Source of the DNA: Flavobacterium eburneipallidum
Lineage (GTDB): Bacteria; Bacteroidota; Bacteroidia; Flavobacteriales; Flavobacteriaceae
Length of the DNA: 64,000 bases
NCBI RefSeq assembly: GCF_027111355.2
Contig: NZ_CP114291.2
Span: 868,001-932,000, forward strand
Direction: 5' to 3'
Of the stretch, positions 31,120 through 40,935 are shown one piece after another. The notes under the pieces were generated by a model. The model saw only the letters and a list, made by a program, of their open reading frames with translations. It was not told where the DNA came from and searched no databases. The translations under genes and the position numbers were made by a program. Positions within the stretch are counted from its first letter, which is position 1. Every line of letters begins with the position of its first letter.

Positions 31120-32544
31120 ATGAAAAAAACAATTATTGCAATTTTAATGCTTTTAGGAAGCTTTCAAATCAATGCAAAAATCAAATTGCCGGCACTGTTC
31201 ACGGACAACATGATGTTGCAGCAAAAGGCGAATGCGCCAATTTGGGGCTGGGCAGAGAAGAACGCCAACATTACGATAAAAACATCTTGGGATTCCAAAA
31301 CCTACAAGCTGAAAGCGGACAATTCCGGAAAATGGAAAACAGAATTGCAGACTCCATCTTTTGGAGGACCTTTTACCATTGAAGTTACGGAAGGAAACGA
31401 AAAAGTAACCATCAAAAATATTTTAATTGGCGAAGTCTGGCTGTGTTCTGGTCAGTCGAATATGGAAATGCCTTTGAAAGGATTTCAGGGTCAGCCCGTA
31501 AAAAACGGCAACGAAATCATCGTGAAATCAACCAATAAAAACATCCGTTTGATTATGATTCCACGTGCAACGGTTTTAGAACCCAAAGATGATTTTGAAG
31601 GAAAATGGGAAGTGGCTTCACCAAAATCTACGGCAAATTTTAGTGCGACGGCTTGGTATTTTGGTTCGCTTTTGCAGGAAGTTTTGCAGGTTCCAGTAGG
31701 ATTGATTCACGTTTCCTACGGAGGTTCGAGTATGGAAGCATGGATGAATCAGGAAATGTTGAAAGATTTTGCAAGCGCCAAAATTCCGACTACAAAAGAA
31801 GAGTTGGCCAAAGACCCAAATCGCGTTCCGACGACTCTGTTCAACGGAATGCTTTCGCCTGTGATTGGTTACGGAATCAAAGGCTGTATTTGGTATCAGG
31901 GCGAATCGAATTACGAAAGAGCTTCGGAATATGCTGCTTTGATGAAAAAAATGGTCAGTAGTTGGAGAGGTTTGTGGAAGCAAGGCGATTTTCCGTTTTA
32001 CTACGCACAAATTGCTCCGTTTAATTACGCCCAATTTCATCCAAAAGACAATTTAGAGAAATACAATTCGGCTTATTTGAGAGAAGCGCAACTGAAAGCT
32101 TCGGCAGTAATTCCGAATTCAGGAATGGCGGTTTTGATGGATGTTGGCGAAGAAAATAACATTCACCCAATGGACAAGGAAAAAGGCGGAAACCGTTTGG
32201 CTTTTCAGGCTTTGGCAAAAACCTACGGAATCGAAGGCTTCGAATTTGAAAGTCCGAAATATAAGTCGATGGAAATAAAAGACGGTTCGGTAACGGTGTC
32301 TTTTGATAATGTTGAAAACGGAATAACGGCTTATGACAAAGAAGTTAAAGGTTTCGAAATAGCAGGCGAAGACAAAGTTTTCTATCCTGCAAAAACAGTA
32401 GTTCGAAGAAAATCAGTAGTATTGACTTCGGATAAAGTTGCTAAACCAGTAGCGATTCGTTATTTGTTTAAGGATTTTGCAAAAGCAGAATTGTTTAGTG
32501 GAGGTGGTTTGCCAATTTCGTCTTTTAGAACTGATGAGTGGTAA
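31120..32544 (+). CDS. Sialate O-acetylesterase-family (SASA) carbohydrate esterase
   Basis: A 474-residue exported SGNH-type esterase. The signal peptide ends around residue 19 (QINA/KIKL). The start KLPALFTDNMMLQQ is typical of the SASA/CE20-like family. An N-terminal beta-domain (to about 100) precedes the nucleophile S113 in CSGQSNMEMP; CIWYQGESNYERA (about 260) and a late His region (NNIHPMDKE) complete the likely active site. In a pectin setting it most likely removes O-acetyl groups from side-chain sugars rather than from sialic acid. Confidence 0.85.
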   Translation: MKKTIIAILMLLGSFQINAKIKLPALFTDNMMLQQKANAPIWGWAEKNANITIKTSWDSKTYKLKADNSGKWKTELQTPSFGGPFTIEVTEGNEKVTIKNILIGEVWLCSGQSNMEMPLKGFQGQPVKNGNEIIVKSTNKNIRLIMIPRATVLEPKDDFEGKWEVASPKSTANFSATAWYFGSLLQEVLQVPVGLIHVSYGGSSMEAWMNQEMLKDFASAKIPTTKEELAKDPNRVPTTLFNGMLSPVIGYGIKGCIWYQGESNYERASEYAALMKKMVSSWRGLWKQGDFPFYYAQIAPFNYAQFHPKDNLEKYNSAYLREAQLKASAVIPNSGMAVLMDVGEENNIHPMDKEKGGNRLAFQALAKTYGIEGFEFESPKYKSMEIKDGSVTVSFDNVENGITAYDKEVKGFEIAGEDKVFYPAKTVVRRKSVVLTSDKVAKPVAIRYLFKDFAKAELFSGGGLPISSFRTDEW

Positions 32545-32565
32545 GTTAAAGAAATTATAGATAAA

Positions 32566-32659
32566 GTTTGTCATTCCGTAGGACACGAGCGATAGCGAAT
32601 TGGCGAAGCAATCTCAAGTTAGTTGCTCACATTGCCGAGATTCCTACGGAATGACAAAC
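32566..32659. repeat. Intergenic hairpin repeat, family B copy 3
   Basis: 32566-32583 (GTTTGTCATTCCGTAGGA) pairs perfectly over 18 bp with 32642-32659, enclosing a 58-base insert. It ends 16 bases before the DUF5703 gene start. Confidence 0.8.
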
Positions 32660-32675
32660 GAAACTTAAAAATTAA

Positions 32676-35006
32676 ATGAAAAAAATAACAGTTTTCTTCT
32701 TTCTAATTTGTACGATTTTAACTAAAGCGCAAATTCCCGTGCTTGAGAATTACAATCAAATCTGGACAACTCAAAGCAATAATTCATCAGAGTCGATGCC
32801 ATTAGGTGGTGGCGATATTGGTATGAATGTTTGGGTAGAGAACGGTGATTTGTATTTTTATTTTTCACGGAGCGGAACATTTGACGAACACAACACTTTG
32901 CTGAAACTAGGACGTGTAAAAGTGAGTTTAAGTCCAAATCCGTTTGCCGATGATGAAGGATTTCGTCAAGAATTGGTTTTGAAAGACGGTTATATTTCGA
33001 TTATTCAAAAGGATACCAAAATCAAACTTTGGGTAGATGTTTTCAAGCCAATAATTCATTTGGATCTAGAAAGTGAAAATCCGTTGCAAATGACGGCTTC
33101 TTATGAAAGTTGGCGATACAAAAACCGCGATTCCAAAGGAAAAGCGAACAATGCCAATTCCTACAAATGGGCTCCTCAAGGCGAAATTGTAACATTTAAA
33201 GATTCGATTGCTTTTGAAAATAACGGAATCAAATTCTACCACCGTAACCGGGAACAAACCGTTTTTGATGTTGCAGTCAAACAACAAAAAATGGAATCGA
33301 TGAAAGACCAAATGATGAATCCGATTGTAGATTTGACCTTTGGCGGATTTATGAAAGGTGACAATCTCAAACCCATAGGCAATTATCTTGGAAAATATCA
33401 GGATACTGATTTTAGGGGATTCAGTCTTTCAAGCACAAAACCTTCTAAAAAACAGTCGGTTGAGATTTATTTAAACACGAGTCAATTTGATTTTAATACT
33501 TGGAATAACGGTTTGAAAATTTTGATTGCTGCAAATAAAGGAAGAGTAGAGCAGGCCGAAAAAAGCACAATGAAATGGTGGAATGATTTCTGGGATCGAA
33601 GTTTTATTTATACACAGGAAAGTAATTCTGCCGCAAAAGATTCTGTCTATCAAATTGGGCAGAATTATCAATTATTCCGCTATATGTTGGGGTGTAATGC
33701 CTACGGAAAATATCCAACCAAATTCAATGGTGGACTGTTTACGGTCGACCCCGTTTTTACCAATCCCGATTTGAATTTTACACCCGATTTCAGAAATTGG
33801 GGTGGCGGAACAATGACGGCTCAAAATCAGCGATTGGTTTACTTTCCGATGGTGAAAAGCGGTGATTTTGATATGATGAAATCGCAATTGGATTATTATT
33901 TGAGCCTTCAAAAAAATGCTGAATTGCGTTCGCAGGTTTATTGGAAACACGGCGGCGCATCGTTTACAGAGCAATTGGAAAATTTTGGTTTACCCAATCC
34001 AGCGGAATACGAATGGAAACGCCCAGCCGATTACGATCCTGGAATGGAATACAACGCTTGGCTCGAATATGAATGGGACACCGTTTTTGAGTTTTGCCAA
34101 ATGATGTTGCAACAGAAAGAATACGCCAACGCAGACATTCAGAAATACAATCCGTTTATCATCAGTTGTTTGAGGTTTTTTGACGAACATTACCAATATT
34201 TGGCGAAACAAAGAGGCAGAAAAGCATTGGACGGAAACGGACATTTGATTCTTTTTCCAGGTTCGGGAGCCGAAACCTATAAGATGGCAAATAACGCCAA
34301 CAGCACTATTTCTGCTTTAAAAGTAATTACGGAACAGTTATTGTTACTGTCGGAAAAAGAATTGTCAAAAGAAGATTTAGCTTATTTAAAAGGGCTTCAA
34401 ACTCGAATTCCGCCTTTAAATTTTAGGGATTTTAACGGAAATAAAACATTGGCTCCAGCCAAAACTTGGGAAAGAATCAACAATACGGAAGTTCCACAAT
34501 TGTATCCTGTGTATCCTTGGGGAATTTACGGAATAGGAAAACCCGATTTAGAAACGGCTTTGAATACTTGGAAATACGACACCGATGCGATAAAATTCCG
34601 AAGTCATATTGGTTGGAAACAGGATAATATTTTTTCGGCTCGTTTGGGATTAACCAATGAAGCGGCGAAATACAATTTGTTGAAAATGGCAAATTCCGAC
34701 CGAAGATTTCCAGCTTTTTGGGGTCCAGGATTCGATTGGGTTCCCGACCATAATTGGGGAGGTTCGGGAATGATCGGAATGCAGGAAATGCTTTTGCAGG
34801 AAGCCGATGGAAAAATTTACCTTTTCCCCGCTTGGCCAAAAGAATGGAATGTGCATTTCAAGTTGTATGCTACTCAAAATACAACTGTTGAGGCGCAGCT
34901 TGTAAATGGCAAATTGAAAGTTTTAAAAGTTGTTCCTGAAGAACGGAAAAAAGATATAATCAATCTGATTGGCAAATCAGAAGCAGAAAAAATCAAATTA
35001 AATTAA
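32676..35006 (+). CDS. DUF5703-type exported protein, probable (alpha/alpha)6 glycosidase
   Basis: A 776-residue exported protein with a signal peptide at about 1-18 (ILTKAQ/IPVLE). The N-terminal part has SMPLGGGDIGMNVWVENGDL (about 39-58) and YFYFSRSGTFDEHNTLLKLG. These match the DUF5703 N-domain and recall the N-terminal sandwich of GH95-like and related enzymes. The later part has NPAEYEWKRPADYDPGMEYN and AWLEYEWDTVFEFCQMML (about 450-480), an alpha-toroid with clusters of acidic residues, and a conserved NWGGSGMIGMQEMLLQEADG near the C-terminus. The activity is unknown. GH95 includes alpha-L-galactosidase in RG-II breakdown, so a similar role is possible. Confidence 0.65.
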   Translation: MKKITVFFFLICTILTKAQIPVLENYNQIWTTQSNNSSESMPLGGGDIGMNVWVENGDLYFYFSRSGTFDEHNTLLKLGRVKVSLSPNPFADDEGFRQELVLKDGYISIIQKDTKIKLWVDVFKPIIHLDLESENPLQMTASYESWRYKNRDSKGKANNANSYKWAPQGEIVTFKDSIAFENNGIKFYHRNREQTVFDVAVKQQKMESMKDQMMNPIVDLTFGGFMKGDNLKPIGNYLGKYQDTDFRGFSLSSTKPSKKQSVEIYLNTSQFDFNTWNNGLKILIAANKGRVEQAEKSTMKWWNDFWDRSFIYTQESNSAAKDSVYQIGQNYQLFRYMLGCNAYGKYPTKFNGGLFTVDPVFTNPDLNFTPDFRNWGGGTMTAQNQRLVYFPMVKSGDFDMMKSQLDYYLSLQKNAELRSQVYWKHGGASFTEQLENFGLPNPAEYEWKRPADYDPGMEYNAWLEYEWDTVFEFCQMMLQQKEYANADIQKYNPFIISCLRFFDEHYQYLAKQRGRKALDGNGHLILFPGSGAETYKMANNANSTISALKVITEQLLLLSEKELSKEDLAYLKGLQTRIPPLNFRDFNGNKTLAPAKTWERINNTEVPQLYPVYPWGIYGIGKPDLETALNTWKYDTDAIKFRSHIGWKQDNIFSARLGLTNEAAKYNLLKMANSDRRFPAFWGPGFDWVPDHNWGGSGMIGMQEMLLQEADGKIYLFPAWPKEWNVHFKLYATQNTTVEAQLVNGKLKVLKVVPEERKKDIINLIGKSEAEKIKLN

Positions 35007-35018
35007 AAGAGTATAACG

Positions 35019-35063
35019 ATTCCAGTTTCGGCTCCCTCTCCTTTGGAGAGGGCTGGGGTGAGG
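35019..35063 (+). repeat. Intergenic hairpin repeat, family A
   Basis: The stem CCCTCTCC (35033-35040) pairs with GGAGAGGG (35044-35051) around the loop TTT, flanked by CCAGTTTCGG and CTGGGGTGAGG. It lies 33 bases before the ATG of the PL1 gene, in the same orientation as the other copies. Read on the minus strand it encodes the spurious peptide LTPALSKGEGAETG. Confidence 0.85.
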
Positions 35064-35096
35064 TTCAATAGCAATTTAGAAAAATAAAATAAGAAG

Positions 35097-37550
35097 ATGA
35101 AAAAATTAGTAAGTGGTTTGGTTTTGTCGGCTATTTTGGCTGTAAATACACAAGCACAAGCATTAAAAAGTGGAACGGAAAAACAAATCGTAAAAGTTGA
35201 TTTCGATTTTTCGCAACGAAGATTGGAAGAAGTGAACGACACCAATTATAATTCTTGGACGATAAGCGAACAAAAGCAAGCCGAGAAATCCTTTAAAGAC
35301 TTAACCTTCAAATTGAAAGGAAACTTTAATGCGAAATGGTACAAGGTGGGAATGAATGCGCCATTTTACAGTAAGTTGGCGAGTGATGGTTTGGCTACAG
35401 CCGAAAACTTGGAATTGACAATCAGTGGACTAAAAGCGGGACAACATTCGTTGCTGACTTTTCACAATACTTTCGACAAAATCGAAGGAAAAACATTCTC
35501 GCCGGTAAAAATTTATGTGAATGGTACATTGGCGGAAACCGTTATACCAAGTAATCGCTCCAATTCCAAAATAGAAACCGCAACGGCTTATATTCTGTTT
35601 AATGCCGAGGCAAACAAGGATGTGGTAATTCGTTTTGAATTGGAAAATGGAACCGATTTTGTCCAACAAATGGTCATCAACGGATTTGAAATTGATACCC
35701 CAAATTTGAAAAAACAAGCTCATACGCCAAAGCCTGAAAATGCTAATGAGCACGTGGTGATGGACAACAAATTGATGTTGAACTGGGAATCGGCCAAAGA
35801 TGCCGTTGCGCACCAAATCTATTTTGGAACCGATAAAAAAGCGGTTTCAAATGCCACCGAAAAATCTCCTGAATTCAAAGGGAAATTAACCTCGAACCAA
35901 TTCGAACTTGGAAAATTATACAGCGGAACTTCTTATTACTGGCGTGTGGACGAATTGGATTCCAAAGGAATAGTGAAATTGGGAACTGTTTGGTCATTCA
36001 AACCAGCACAATTGGCTTTCCCTGGAGCGGAAGGTTACGGTCGTTTTGCCGTGGGTGGAAGAGGAGGAAAAGTGGTTGAGGTAACCAACTTGAATGATAG
36101 CGGACCGGGCAGTTTGCGTGATGCCGTTGACAAACCCATTGGACCAAGAACGATTGTGTTTAATGTTTCGGGAAATATAAAATTGCAATCCAGATTAGTT
36201 GTCAATCAACCCTACATAACCATTGCGGGTCAAACCGCTCCGGGCGAAGGAATCACGATTAGCAAAGCACCAGTGGGATTAACAGGAAATGATGGAGTAA
36301 TCCGATTTTTGAAAGTTAGAATTGGTGGCGGAACAACTTTTGACGGAATGGGATTGACGGGAGCGAATCACAGTATTATTGACCATTGTTCCATCAGTTG
36401 GACGATTGATGAATCTTTTAGTTCTAGAGGATCACACAACATTACCTTGCAACGCACTTTGATTTCTGAAGCCTTAAATATTGCGGGTCACGACAAATAT
36501 CCAGCAGGAAAAATGCACGGTTATGCGGCTACAATTGGTGGCGATATTGGAAGTTTTCATCATAATTTATTGGCACACAATGAAGGCAGGAACTGGAGTA
36601 TTGGTGGTGGTTTGAATGGCGATGGTTTTTATGGAGGAAAATTAGATATTCGTAATAATGTAGTCTATAATTGGGGACATCGCGCTACAGATGGAGGAGC
36701 GAGTGAAGTGAATTTTGTCAATAATTTTTATAAACCGGGAGTTTCAACTAAAATTTTTGTGGCCTTGAATGCCCAGATAGAAGGCGTTGGAAAAGGGAAA
36801 CAGCAATATTATTTTGATGGGAATGTGATGCTGGGTTATTTTGACGAAAAAAATCAGGACAAAGGAAGAAAATTTACGCTATCGAATAAAGCCGTTGTGG
36901 ATTATCCCGTGTTTTTGCCAAAACCATTTTTCGAATCTTTTGTAACCAATCAAACTGCCGAGGCTGCTTATAAAAACGTGCTTTCGGATGTGGGAGCGAA
37001 TCAGCCATTTTTCGACAAACACGATAAGAGAATTGTGGATGAAACCTTGAAAGGAACTTTTACTTATAAAGGAAGTAAAAGCGGTTTGGGTGGATTGATT
37101 GACAACGAAGCCGATGCTGGAGGATTTCCAAATTTCGCCAACGAAACACGCCCGACAGATTGGGATACCGACCACGACGGATTGCCAAATTGGTGGGAAA
37201 GAGCTTTTGGCTTGAACGAAAATTCAAAAGCAGGAGATTTCTCGGATGCCAATGCAGATGCAGACAAGGACGGATTTACGCAATTGGACAATTATTTGGA
37301 TTGGATGGCACAGCCTCATTATTTTGTGAATTCTGGAGAAAAAACAAGTTTAATTGTTACCGATTTTTTTAAAGGATACGAGAAGAAACCAGTATATACT
37401 TTTTCGGAAGTTAAAAATGGTAAAGTAGTTTTAAAAGGAAAAGAAATTCAGTTTACGCCAAGTGAAAAAGGGTTTGGTTCTTTTGTCGTTACTGTAAAAG
37501 ATTCAGAAGGAGATACAATGAGTCGTACAATTAATTTCTTTGTTAAATAA
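35097..37550 (+). CDS. Multidomain PL1-family pectate lyase
   Basis: An 817-residue exported lyase (signal peptide to about residue 20, NTQAQ). The N-terminal 200 residues form a carbohydrate-binding-like beta domain. About 215-300 is fibronectin-III-like (MLNWESAKDAVAHQIYFGTD, YYWRVDEL). The PL1 beta-helix covers about 305-650: AFPGAEGYGRFAVGGRGGKV, YITIAGQTAPGEGITI and IIDHCSISWTIDESFSSRG. A calcium-binding EF-hand/TSP3-like repeat (DWDTDHDGLPNWWERAFGL, ADADKDGFTQLDNYL) lies at about 690-740, and an Ig-like domain ends the protein. It cleaves alpha-1,4-galacturonan by beta-elimination. No type IX secretion C-terminal signal is obvious. Confidence 0.85.
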   Translation: MKKLVSGLVLSAILAVNTQAQALKSGTEKQIVKVDFDFSQRRLEEVNDTNYNSWTISEQKQAEKSFKDLTFKLKGNFNAKWYKVGMNAPFYSKLASDGLATAENLELTISGLKAGQHSLLTFHNTFDKIEGKTFSPVKIYVNGTLAETVIPSNRSNSKIETATAYILFNAEANKDVVIRFELENGTDFVQQMVINGFEIDTPNLKKQAHTPKPENANEHVVMDNKLMLNWESAKDAVAHQIYFGTDKKAVSNATEKSPEFKGKLTSNQFELGKLYSGTSYYWRVDELDSKGIVKLGTVWSFKPAQLAFPGAEGYGRFAVGGRGGKVVEVTNLNDSGPGSLRDAVDKPIGPRTIVFNVSGNIKLQSRLVVNQPYITIAGQTAPGEGITISKAPVGLTGNDGVIRFLKVRIGGGTTFDGMGLTGANHSIIDHCSISWTIDESFSSRGSHNITLQRTLISEALNIAGHDKYPAGKMHGYAATIGGDIGSFHHNLLAHNEGRNWSIGGGLNGDGFYGGKLDIRNNVVYNWGHRATDGGASEVNFVNNFYKPGVSTKIFVALNAQIEGVGKGKQQYYFDGNVMLGYFDEKNQDKGRKFTLSNKAVVDYPVFLPKPFFESFVTNQTAEAAYKNVLSDVGANQPFFDKHDKRIVDETLKGTFTYKGSKSGLGGLIDNEADAGGFPNFANETRPTDWDTDHDGLPNWWERAFGLNENSKAGDFSDANADADKDGFTQLDNYLDWMAQPHYFVNSGEKTSLIVTDFFKGYEKKPVYTFSEVKNGKVVLKGKEIQFTPSEKGFGSFVVTVKDSEGDTMSRTINFFVK

Positions 37551-37569
37551 AATTGGTTTAAATTTTTTT

Positions 37570-37625
37570 ACCGCAGATTCGCAGATTTTTCATTAATTCA
37601 TTAAAAAAATCTGCGAATCTGCGGT
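37570..37625. repeat. Perfect 21-bp inverted repeat before the GH127 gene
   Basis: 37570-37590 (ACCGCAGATTCGCAGATTTT plus one T) pairs perfectly with 37605-37625 around a 14-base loop. It begins 20 bases after the PL1 stop. Confidence 0.8.
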
Positions 37626-37681
37626 TAAATTTTAATTTTTTAATCTGTGACAAAATTCATCTCATTAAATAAAATTATAAA

Positions 37682-39703
37682 ATGAAAAAGAACATCATTC
37701 TATTATCGGCGGTACTTTTTTCTACAGCTTTTGTGGCTCAAAATAAAGGCTTGGTAGCCAATTCAGAAAGTCCGTATTCCAAATTGCAGAGTGTCAATTT
37801 ACAAGATGTAAAATGGACAAATGGCTTCTGGAAAGAACAATTTGATGTGGAAGCCAAAAATACTTTGCCGTATATGTGGGATTTGTATCATAACGATTCG
37901 ATTTCACACGCCTATAAAAATTTTGAAATTGCAGCTGGCGAAAGTAAAGGAACTTTCAAAGGACCTTCTTTTCACGACGGGGATTTTTACAAGATTTTCG
38001 AAGGAATGGCAGCCACTTATGCCGTAACCAAAGACAAGAAATTGGATACCGAAATGGACAAAGCCATTGCACTTTTTGCCAAAACACAACGCAAAGATGG
38101 CTATTTGCACACGCCCGTTTTAATTGACGAACGTTGGGGAACTTTGGGGCCTGAAGAAGTGAAAAGACAGTTGGGTTTCGAGAAATACAATATGGGACAT
38201 TTGATGACTGCGGCCTGTATTCATTATCGTGCCACAGGGAAAACGAATTTCTTGAATGTTGCCAAAGGCGTTGCCGATTTCTTGTATGATTTTTACAAAA
38301 AAGCATCGCCAGAATTAGCACGAAATGCCATTTGTCCTTCACATTATATGGGAATTGTCGAAATGTATCGCACGACGAAGAATCCAAAATACCTGGAATT
38401 GGCCAATAATCTAATTGACATTCGAGGAACGACCAATGACGGAACCGACGACAATCAGGACAGAATTCCGTTCCGAAAGCAAACCACTGCAATGGGTCAC
38501 GCTGTGAGAGCGAATTATTTGTATGCTGGTGTAGCCGATTTGTATGCGGAAACGGGAGAGAAAAAATTATTGGACAATCTGGAATCGATTTGGGATGACG
38601 TTACTTATCGAAAAATGTACATAACGGGTGCTTGCGGTTCTTTGTACGACGGTGTTTCGCCGGACGGAACTTCATACAATCCAACCGATGTGCAAAAAAT
38701 TCATCAAGCTTACGGAAGACCTTTCCAGTTGCCGAATGCCACGGCTCATACCGAAACTTGCGCCAATATCGGAAACGTGTTGTGGAATTGGAGAATGCTT
38801 CAGATTACCGCCGACGCCAAATATGCCGATATCGTGGAGTTGGCTTTGTACAACAGCGTGTTGTCGGGAATCAGTTTGGAAGGAAAAGATTTTTTCTATA
38901 ACAATCCGTTGAATGTTTCCAAGGATTTGCCTTTCAAACAACGTTGGAGCAAAGAACGCGAAGGTTATATTGCTTTATCCAATTGCTGTGCACCCAACGT
39001 GACCAGAACCATTGCCGAGATTAGCAATTACGCTTATAATTTTTCGAAAGAAGGATTGTATGTGAATTTGTACGGAAGCAATAATCTGAATTCTACTACA
39101 CTTTCGGGAGAAAAAATTGAAGTTGAACAACAGACGAATTATCCTTGGGACGGAAAAATCAGCTTGAAAATCGTGAAATCCCCGAAAGATGTTTACGCTT
39201 TCCTGTTGAGAATTCCGGGTTGGAGCCAGGGAACCACTATTTCGGTGAATGGTAAAAATGTTGATGATGTAATTACTTCGGGTTCCTACCAAAAAATAGC
39301 CCAAAAATGGAAAAAAGGAGATGTCATCGAATTGAATATCCCGATGCCTGTTGAATTGATGCAAGCCAATCCATTGGTGGAAGAAGTCAAAAATCAGGTT
39401 GCTGTAAAACGTGGACCAATAGTGTATTGCTTGGAATCGAATGAACTTCCTGCGAATGTAAAAGTGAACGATGTGATTTTGAATCTAAATTCAAAATTCA
39501 CTACCGATTTTATCAAAATCGACAACCGTCAATTGTTGAGTATAACGGCAAGTTCGTCCATAGCTCCAGATAATTCTTGGGATAAAAAGTTGTACAAACC
39601 CATTTCGACCAAAGACAATAAAGAATATAACATAAAATTGATTCCTTATTTTGCGTGGGGAAATAAGGGTAAAGGCGAAATGTCTGTTTGGTTGTCGCAT
39701 TGA
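37682..39703 (+). CDS. GH127-family enzyme (beta-L-arabinofuranosidase or aceric acid hydrolase)
   Basis: A 673-residue exported GH127 (formerly DUF1680) enzyme, with a signal peptide ending near FVAQ. The (alpha/alpha)6 barrel carries the zinc-thiolate site: E358 and C360 in AHTETCAN, and C435-C436 in LSNCCAPN. The second set includes the cysteine used as nucleophile in characterised GH127. A C-terminal beta domain follows from about 480. GH127 members hydrolyse beta-L-arabinofuranosides, but one GH127 in the RG-II system of B. thetaiotaomicron acts on aceric acid, so both substrates are possible in this locus. Confidence 0.88.
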   Translation: MKKNIILLSAVLFSTAFVAQNKGLVANSESPYSKLQSVNLQDVKWTNGFWKEQFDVEAKNTLPYMWDLYHNDSISHAYKNFEIAAGESKGTFKGPSFHDGDFYKIFEGMAATYAVTKDKKLDTEMDKAIALFAKTQRKDGYLHTPVLIDERWGTLGPEEVKRQLGFEKYNMGHLMTAACIHYRATGKTNFLNVAKGVADFLYDFYKKASPELARNAICPSHYMGIVEMYRTTKNPKYLELANNLIDIRGTTNDGTDDNQDRIPFRKQTTAMGHAVRANYLYAGVADLYAETGEKKLLDNLESIWDDVTYRKMYITGACGSLYDGVSPDGTSYNPTDVQKIHQAYGRPFQLPNATAHTETCANIGNVLWNWRMLQITADAKYADIVELALYNSVLSGISLEGKDFFYNNPLNVSKDLPFKQRWSKEREGYIALSNCCAPNVTRTIAEISNYAYNFSKEGLYVNLYGSNNLNSTTLSGEKIEVEQQTNYPWDGKISLKIVKSPKDVYAFLLRIPGWSQGTTISVNGKNVDDVITSGSYQKIAQKWKKGDVIELNIPMPVELMQANPLVEEVKNQVAVKRGPIVYCLESNELPANVKVNDVILNLNSKFTTDFIKIDNRQLLSITASSSIAPDNSWDKKLYKPISTKDNKEYNIKLIPYFAWGNKGKGEMSVWLSH

Positions 39704-39715
39704 TAATTTGTGAGT

Positions 39716-39850
39716 TAGCTCCGCAAAGTCTCCGACTTTGTGGATGTGAATTGCGGTCTCTGACCGCCCTTGTAACAAGTAAATTAACCCAAATAATGAA
39801 GGTCGGAGACCTTCAAACACACCCACAAAGTCTCCGACTTTGCGGAGCTA
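39716..39850. repeat. Large composite inverted repeat, family C copy 2
   Basis: Outer arms 39716-39730 (TAGCTCCGCAAAGTC) and 39836-39850 are perfectly complementary. Inside are hairpins CCGCAAAGTC-TCC-GACTTTGTGG (39721-39743), GCGGTC-TCT-GACCGC (39753-39767), GAAGGTC-GGA-GACCTTC (39798-39814) and a 10-bp one with a mismatch (39823-39845). It fills the gap between GH127 and the hydrolase gene. The remaining bases up to the next ATG show no further clear signal. Confidence 0.8.
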
Positions 39851-39994
39851 GTTTGTAATAAATTATTGATTTGTTCCCAGTTTAATAGCGATATTTCTAC
39901 TGTTTTAGAGTTTATTAGATGTAATTTTGCTTTTAGCAGAAACTCCGACAGGGATGTTTAAATGAAACTTTTTAAAACTAACCACCAACCAAAA

Positions 39995-40903
39995 ATGAAA
40001 AAAGCAATAACATTTCTGTTGCTATTGGCAATAGGTCAAATTAATGCACAAGAATTTATGCCGCTTTGGACAAAAGGCAAGATGCCCAATTCCAAAGGAT
40101 TGGTCGTAAAAGACAGCATCAATAATGAGCGTGTAATGCAGGTGGGAATGCCAGGTATTCACGCTTTTTTCACATCCATACAAGAGAATAAAGGAGCAGC
40201 GGTTTTGATAATTCCGGGCGGAGGCTACCATCATTTGTCTTATAATATCAGTGGATTTCAATTGGCAAAATGGTTCAACACCATTGGAATTAATGCTTTC
40301 GTGTTGACACATCGATTACCGATTTCACCAGACCTCAAAGAAAGAGAGAAAGCACCGCTGCAAGATGCCGAAAGAGCGATGCGAATAATTCGCAAAAATG
40401 CAACTGCTTGGAAAATAGATGCCAATAAAATTGGCGTTATGGGTTGTTCGGCAGGAGGACATTTGGCGGCAAGCCTTGGAACAATCAAAGATGATTTTGC
40501 CAAAGTAGGGGATGAATTGGATGGTTTTTCTTTTCAACCCAATTTCATGATTTTGGTGTCTCCGGTAATCGACATGGGAATTTTGGGACACAAGGGAAGC
40601 ACTGAAAATTTGCTTGGACCCAATCCATCTGCAGAATTGATTAAAAAATATTCGCTACAATTTCAGGTAAGCGATTATACGCCACCCACTTTTATGGCTC
40701 ACGCTTTCAATGATAAAGTGGTGTCACCAAAAAACAGTTTGTTGTTTTATGACGCTTTATTGTCAAACAAAATTCCTTCGAGTTTGCACATTTTCAATCA
40801 AGGTGGTCACGCGATTGCTTTAAGAAATAATCCAGGTTCCACAAATATATGGACTGCTATTTGTGAAGAGTGGCTGACGGAAATAAATATCCTGAAAAAA
40901 TAA
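39995..40903 (+). CDS. Exported alpha/beta-hydrolase, probable carbohydrate esterase
   Basis: A 302-residue exported hydrolase. The ATG at 39995 gives a compact signal peptide (MKKAITFLLLLAIGQINAQ); an in-frame ATG at 39962 would add 11 residues and is less likely. The oxyanion segment IIPGGGYHHL is at about 72-81. The nucleophile is S152 in MGCSAGGH, and the late DKVVSP and QGGHAIAL segments carry the likely Asp and His. It resembles the acetyl-xylan/feruloyl-esterase-like (BD-FAE) group and would remove acetyl or feruloyl esters from pectin or its side chains. It lies immediately before the CE8 gene. Confidence 0.75.
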   Translation: MKKAITFLLLLAIGQINAQEFMPLWTKGKMPNSKGLVVKDSINNERVMQVGMPGIHAFFTSIQENKGAAVLIIPGGGYHHLSYNISGFQLAKWFNTIGINAFVLTHRLPISPDLKEREKAPLQDAERAMRIIRKNATAWKIDANKIGVMGCSAGGHLAASLGTIKDDFAKVGDELDGFSFQPNFMILVSPVIDMGILGHKGSTENLLGPNPSAELIKKYSLQFQVSDYTPPTFMAHAFNDKVVSPKNSLLFYDALLSNKIPSSLHIFNQGGHAIALRNNPGSTNIWTAICEEWLTEINILKK

Positions 40904-40935
40904 TTTCAATAACTACAAACCACCATTTAAAAATT

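Noticed and set aside
35003..35245. Minus-strand frame with LTPALSKGEGAETG
   Set aside because: The peptide is produced by the family A hairpin repeat read in reverse; the same words appear at 52364-52660. It also overlaps the PL1 start, so it is not a gene.
35097..37550. Type IX secretion C-terminal domain on the large PL1 enzyme
   Set aside because: The C-terminus is an Ig-like domain ending SRTINFFVK and lacks the typical Gly-Lys-rich CTD motifs, so export by T9SS is not supported.
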